64,000 nucleotides of DNA, from the NCBI GenBank assembly GCA_950295325.1, contig OX485807.1, positions 45,040,440 through 45,104,439 of the forward strand, read 5' to 3'. The stretch is from Polytrichum commune (Eukaryota; Streptophyta; Polytrichopsida; Polytrichales; Polytrichaceae). Position 1 is the first letter of the stretch; the number at the start of each line of letters is the position of its first letter. Below the pieces are notes generated by a model. The model did not search any database, had not been told where the DNA came from, and worked only from the letters and a program-made list of their open reading frames with translations. Below are positions 59,901 through 64,000 of this stretch, in pieces. The translations under genes and the position numbers were made by a program.

Positions 59901-60660
59901 GTTTTCGAGTTCCTTCCAGTCAAGCACACCGCCTTGATTGGGAAGCATCGTCATTATGTAGCACCAAAAAAATGGGCAAACAATCGCCTGCATCCTCGTG
60001 ATATTCTATTAATGCATAACGTTGTGCTGGACAAACGTAAGCGTGCCAAGCCAAGAAAATAGAGGATCCTCGAATTTGAGAGTTCGCTGAAACACTCCTT
60101 GCCAGACACTAGTTGTAAATTTATTCCCTGAAGACGACACTGAAAACGGATAAGTTACAAGAAACCGCTCGCTCTCTCGTTTGATTATTTTTCACCCTGG
60201 TCAACGTAATTCCTAACACACGGCTGAAAGAAAACACCAGAAAGAAAATACCGAAACAAATTAAGACAACACCGGAAGCAAAAGGCGTGCAACACAAACA
60301 ACACACCATTGAGCAAGGAAGATAGTTTGAAAGGATCGCACCTGGAATCGGAGTGGTACAAATGCGGCTACGGAACAACTAACGAACTCGTTCGATGGTG
60401 GCTGGAGATGCTTTCCCAGCTCACCGTCTGCTTGATCCCTCAAGCTTCTGTTTATGCTTCTTTCAAAGTGTGCACTGACTCCTCCAACTTGCTCAGCGTA
60501 TCAGGCAATGAGACTTGCGAGAGTAGAGGATGTAGGCAACCTTCGCTTCAATCTAATGATGCATCACACATGAATTTGCTACTTCATCATCAGAAATACT
60601 TAGTGTTGCTTCTTCGTTCAGTGCTGTGGAGAATTTGGCTGGTAATGCGATTCTAGATTC
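56910..60660 (+). repeat. Dispersed ~5-kb repeat family, copy C
   Basis: Collinear with copy B (11740-15900, inverted) and with copy A (4690-7203) apart from the segment missing in A. It lacks the 5' segment that holds the conserved protein-like exons in A and B. It retains the region where B carries the hAT-like element, in uninterrupted form, near 58225-58235. The right edge (gcgattctagatt) coincides with that of copy A. It has no identified terminal repeats, and the protein-like frame at 59009-58779 (minus) matches 13227-13469. Confidence 0.7.
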
Positions 60661-61515
60661 TGATTTTCTAGACTTTAGATTCTGGCTTCTAGATTCACGG
60701 CTTAGATGCATCGTCCGACTGTGAAACATGTATCTCTGTGCGGATCTTCTTGTGTTTCTTCACCTCAATACAATCAAAGTGAACAAAGAATCGAAAACAA
60801 ATTTAAAGATTTTTTGCCCAGGATAGTGCAAAACGAGTTATCCCTTTCATGACATACTTTCCAAATACTTAATCTTCACTTCCGAGGCATAATTTCACTC
60901 AATGTTTGTGAAGTTTTCATAGACAAGTTTTGAGGTTAAAATGAAATTCATTCATAGGATCTTGTAACATGGGAGACGAGTTGTTTCAAGGGGGGAAATG
61001 GAGCATAAATAACCCTGTAAATTAGTAGATGATAACAACTAAAGGAAGGGACGCACAAGAAAATGCCATATTTTATCCTTTCAAAAAGATCTTTGATTAA
61101 TCAAATTCTTGGGAAATGAACGGAATGCTTGTGTGTACCACTAGCTAGATGGGAACAACTCATAGTAGCAACTCTATTGGTTTGAAGGTATGAAGGTACA
61201 TACAAGAGACACGTAGAATTTAAGGAGGCATGTAAGATAGATGCAGAGGGAGGAAGGTAAATGAAGCCCAGTACGAACAACCAAAACTAGTAAACCCAAT
61301 TCCAAGTCCATCCTGGTAACCCTAGATTTAGTAGGTTTAGATTCATATATAAGCTAGTAGGTGGGAAGAATATTAAAGGTAAGGTATTAAAGAGGAGGTG
61401 AAGAGCAAATTTAAAGGAGGTTTGGCAAGAGCGACCTATCTACCAAGGGGTAGATGAAAGACTCATTAATTTAACAAAAAACTACATTTGGGTGCAAGCA
61501 TGGTAAAGTGGACCA
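60661..61515. other. AT-rich intergenic sequence, nothing recognised
   Basis: No coding or structural feature is supported, apart from the partial match of 60765-60840 to 56060-56140. Confidence 0.45.
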
Positions 61516-61875
61516 AAGCATTACACCATTTATGGTCACTTACTATTTAGAGTTACAAAGTGCTATAAATATCTATTGAAAATGTAACAAAGTCAATTTT
61601 GTTCTATAATGTCCAAACAACGGGAGAAACTAACCGCTATTTGGAGTAATGTTCTATTCAGTGTCACTTACTATTTGGAGTAAAGAAATGCTATATCATT
61701 TTGCTATTAATGTAATTTTGTTACCAAGTGAAGATGTTAATGTTGTATAATGTTCAAACAAACAATTTGACCTTCGCTAGCAAAAAATGCGATATCCAGT
61801 AAATAGTTATAGCATTGCATTATTCCAAATAGTAAGTGGGATTATTCCAAATAGTTATAGCATTGCATTATTCAG
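61516..61875. repeat. Small inverted-repeat cluster (MITE-like)
   Basis: The motif cacttactatttggagtaa occurs at about 61664-61683, with a variant at 61526-61545. Its reverse complement, ttccaaatagtaagtg, is at about 61823-61838, and tatagcattgcattatt is repeated at 61809 and 61856. The arrangement suggests one or more small fold-back elements. No target duplication could be fixed. Confidence 0.4.
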
Positions 61876-62251
61876 TGCAGTTACAGATGAAACAGTTGAG
61901 ATTGAGAAGTAACCATTTGAAGGTCAAGACTCCAGGAAAATTGCTGATTATTTTAGAAGAATCTATAGAATATGCCTCAAATCAATAAAGAAAAACCGAA
62001 ACCAGTTGTCAACATGTAACCCAGGCCATAAATTTGACACCCTAGCCAAATTTCCAGGGGACACCCTGTCCCAAATTTTAGGTGTCCCAAGGACACCCTG
62101 CTCCAATTTTTGGGTGTCCTCATAAATTTCTCTTAAAAAAAAATTTTTGTCAAAATAGGTACAATTTTGAAAAATATATAATATCATTTCAAAATCTCAA
62201 TTAAAAATCAAAAAAATCACTACATATCATAACTTGGAATGCAAATTAAAC

Positions 62252-62467
62252 CTACAAGCGGTGGCCTTTCATAGCACACCACTTTACCCATACTTGTTCA
62301 AAGTCAATGGCCTCTATGGGGATTTTTGCCATTGCAACTCTCATTTGTGCTTCCAAAGTCTCTAATACCAAACTACACCGTAAAGTAGATTTAATATGAT
62401 TTTGAGTAGAAAATCCTCTCTCACAAGAAGCTGTACTAGCAGGAATTACACGAACAGCTTGCCACAA
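62252..62467 (-). pseudogene. hAT transposase C-terminal (dimerisation) remnant
   Basis: The minus-strand frame reads VRVIPASTASCERGFSTQNH and then IKSTLRCSLVLETLEAQMRV, matching the hAT dimerisation motif (P-x-S-x-A-x-x-E-R-x-F-S, then I-K-x-x-x-R-x-x-L). The tail FEQVWVKWCAMKGHRL resembles the ZNF862/KIAA1586-like hAT branch. Nothing of the catalytic domain was found upstream within readable distance, so it is a truncated relic. It is unrelated by proximity to the two hAT-like non-autonomous elements on the left. Confidence 0.75.
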
Positions 62468-63486
62468 CTTTGAACACTATATTCGGTAATTGGAGACTTT
62501 TTGTTGATTATGAGACTATATAAGGATGCACATTTCAAAATTGGACCAGTAATGACGACTAAAAATCCCATATGTATAATGGTATGCTACTATTATTATA
62601 CATAAAGGCATGGAAGTGAACAAAAATGTGAGGCATACATGAAAATTGTTGCGTATGAAATGACAACTCGTTATGAATGGAAGGGAAGATGCGAAGAATG
62701 AATGGAAGTTGAATGAATTAATTGGGATTGAAATACAATAATAATGGAAATACCATCAATGTCTTGAGTAACTTGGAATAGCATAGAAAGTAAGCACTTA
62801 AATATGTTCTACACCTAAGCCCATTTAGGGAGTCCGTCCCACTAGTACGCTTCTAGTCACACTAGTCCGACCCACTATTTTTTTTTTTGCGGCTAAGTCC
62901 TTTTTTTTGGCGGCCTCCATGGCTCTAAAAATCTCAGACCCACGACTGTATCCTTAACACTATATTCGTTAAATTGAGACTTTCTCTAGTCTCAAATTAA
63001 TATATGGATCAAACAACATTCCGTGTTCCGAAACTATATTGCGAACAATCTCAAATATATTATATGTTCTAATATCCCAAATCTATTATGTGTGTACATA
63101 AGCACATATGGTAGAGCACTCAACATCAACTTCATCAACAAAAACACTTTGGGTAGAGCACTCCAAACTAGTTTCACCCAAGAAACATATAAAATGATTT
63201 CTATTATTAGCATGGTCAATAAAATATAGACATTGCAACATACAAAGTACATGCAATAAATGCATTTTTCTTCACTGGAAAATTTAGTCCCAAACTTAAT
63301 AAAAAAATGAACTTCACAACTGCATTGAAATATAGTAAATGGATATTCATCCAACCCCAAACAATATAGCATTCGCAAGCTCTACCCAAACTTTGCCCCA
63401 AGTTTGAGGAGCACACATATGAGTAATATATATTTGTCGAATTACATATTACACTATAATCATGCTAACACAATCCTACCAACTTC
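62468..63486. other. AT-rich intergenic sequence, nothing recognised
   Basis: Contains T-runs near 62878-62912. Frames at 63023-63416 are AT-driven and not convincing. Confidence 0.4.
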
Positions 63487-64000
63487 TCATTCAACGTGGG
63501 TTGCTTCTTCTGCGATCCGAGCAAGGTTGTCTTTTGCAAAAGTTATGTACTTTTGAGGGATGGACACTGATCCACTATGATTTTTCCGTGGTTTCCATGC
63601 TATGAATATGGAATCTGTATCTACCCAAGATGGACCGTGCTCAGAATCCACCTTCCACCGAAAGTGTTGGTTTGTATCCCAGCCTGTATAATGCCGAACA
63701 ACATCTTCATTCCGTGTTGTCGGTCGGTAGTACTCTACTTGTATTTGTCGAAAATGAGGGCTGGAAGTTACAAAATTTGGATTGGACAAAGCTCTTGCCA
63801 CCCACACTGGCTTTGCATATGTCTCATCTCCAGGACGCAAAATGAGCATATAACCTTCATGACAATCCACTGCAATGCGGAAAGATGGTGGCGGACGACT
63901 ACTAGCAGGCCCCACGTAATGGTCGTCCACATCAAACTCCTCTCGAACCTCTCCATTTCCCAAAAGACTAGCCTCCGAAGCTTGTACATTGACACGTGTT
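63487..64000 (-). CDS. Unidentified gene, 3' part, running off the window
   Basis: The frame is open from the right edge to the stop at 63487 (about 170 codons), so the start lies outside. It reads ASEASLLGNGEVREEFDVDD and then an SSRPPPSFRIAVDCHEGYML stretch. A tryptophan-rich globular part follows: KPVWVARALSNPN, HFRQIQVEYYRPT, VVRHYTGW, HFRWKVD, WVDTDSIFIAWKPRK. It ends in a helical tail with FAKDNLARIAEEATHVE. Alternating strand-like segments with W/Y positions recall small beta-barrel reader domains (chromo- or BAH-like), but I cannot assign a family. The balanced composition argues that it is a real protein, possibly part of another transposon. Confidence 0.55.
   Translation of the reverse strand, partial: TRVNVQASEASLLGNGEVREEFDVDDHYVGPASSRPPPSFRIAVDCHEGYMLILRPGDETYAKPVWVARALSNPNFVTSSPHFRQIQVEYYRPTTRNEDVVRHYTGWDTNQHFRWKVDSEHGPSWVDTDSIFIAWKPRKNHSGSVSIPQKYITFAKDNLARIAEEATHVE

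Overview
The window looks like nuclear DNA of a land plant or close streptophyte relative. It carries plant-type CACTA, Mutator-like, hAT-like and Stowaway elements, a chromovirus (Ty3/Gypsy) retrotransposon with an initiator-tRNA-Met primer site, and genes with GT-AG introns. No ordinary host gene, rRNA or tRNA was recognised. The species cannot be told from the sequence.

The centre is a four-level nest. (1) A CACTA (En/Spm) transposon fills 16965-53222. Its 28-bp inverted termini appear identical and it has a 3-bp CAA target duplication. It carries a tnp2-type transposase gene (+) and a decayed TNP1/Transposase_24-like gene (-). (2) Inside the transposase ORF lies a 24.2-kb element at 25218-49369, with imperfect inverted ends and a direct repeat TTTGCAGAG (13 bp are shared if the preceding CCCC is counted). 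Removing the element and one repeat joins the two halves of the tnp2 protein in frame. (3) The 24-kb element has its own genes: a DDE/SWIM transposase (+, 44549-48221), a divergent basic protein (-, 43231-44229), a small charged protein (-, 48383-48850), and a roughly 10-exon gene (-, 26212-38408) that reads as a ParB/sulfiredoxin-like domain joined to a beta-class amino DNA-methyltransferase-like domain. Between these genes is a 4.5-kb array of about 32 copies of a 22-bp palindrome centred on TCGGATCCGA. (4) The methyltransferase-like gene is split twice, each time inside an exon, by one LTR family: a full element at 26675-33683 (973-bp LTRs that look identical, TSD GGGTC) and a solo LTR in the opposite orientation at 36830-37802 (TSD CGGAT).

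Left of the nest (1-16.9 kb) and right of it (53.2-64 kb) the DNA is AT-rich and repetitive. A low-copy repeat of about 5 kb occurs three times (A 3.82-7.2 kb +, B 11.74-16.81 kb -, C 56.91-60.66 kb +) and holds conserved protein-like blocks of unknown function. Two copies of a 570-590-bp hAT-like non-autonomous element have 8-bp target duplications; one interrupts repeat B and the matching empty site is visible in C. There are also a Stowaway MITE, a pogo/Tigger-like (DDE_1) remnant, a hAT dimerisation-domain remnant, and one unidentified gene that runs off the right edge.

The most notable content is the 24-kb element. It appears to pair a Mutator/KDZ-type transposase with a ParB-methyltransferase-like cargo protein and a large palindrome array.
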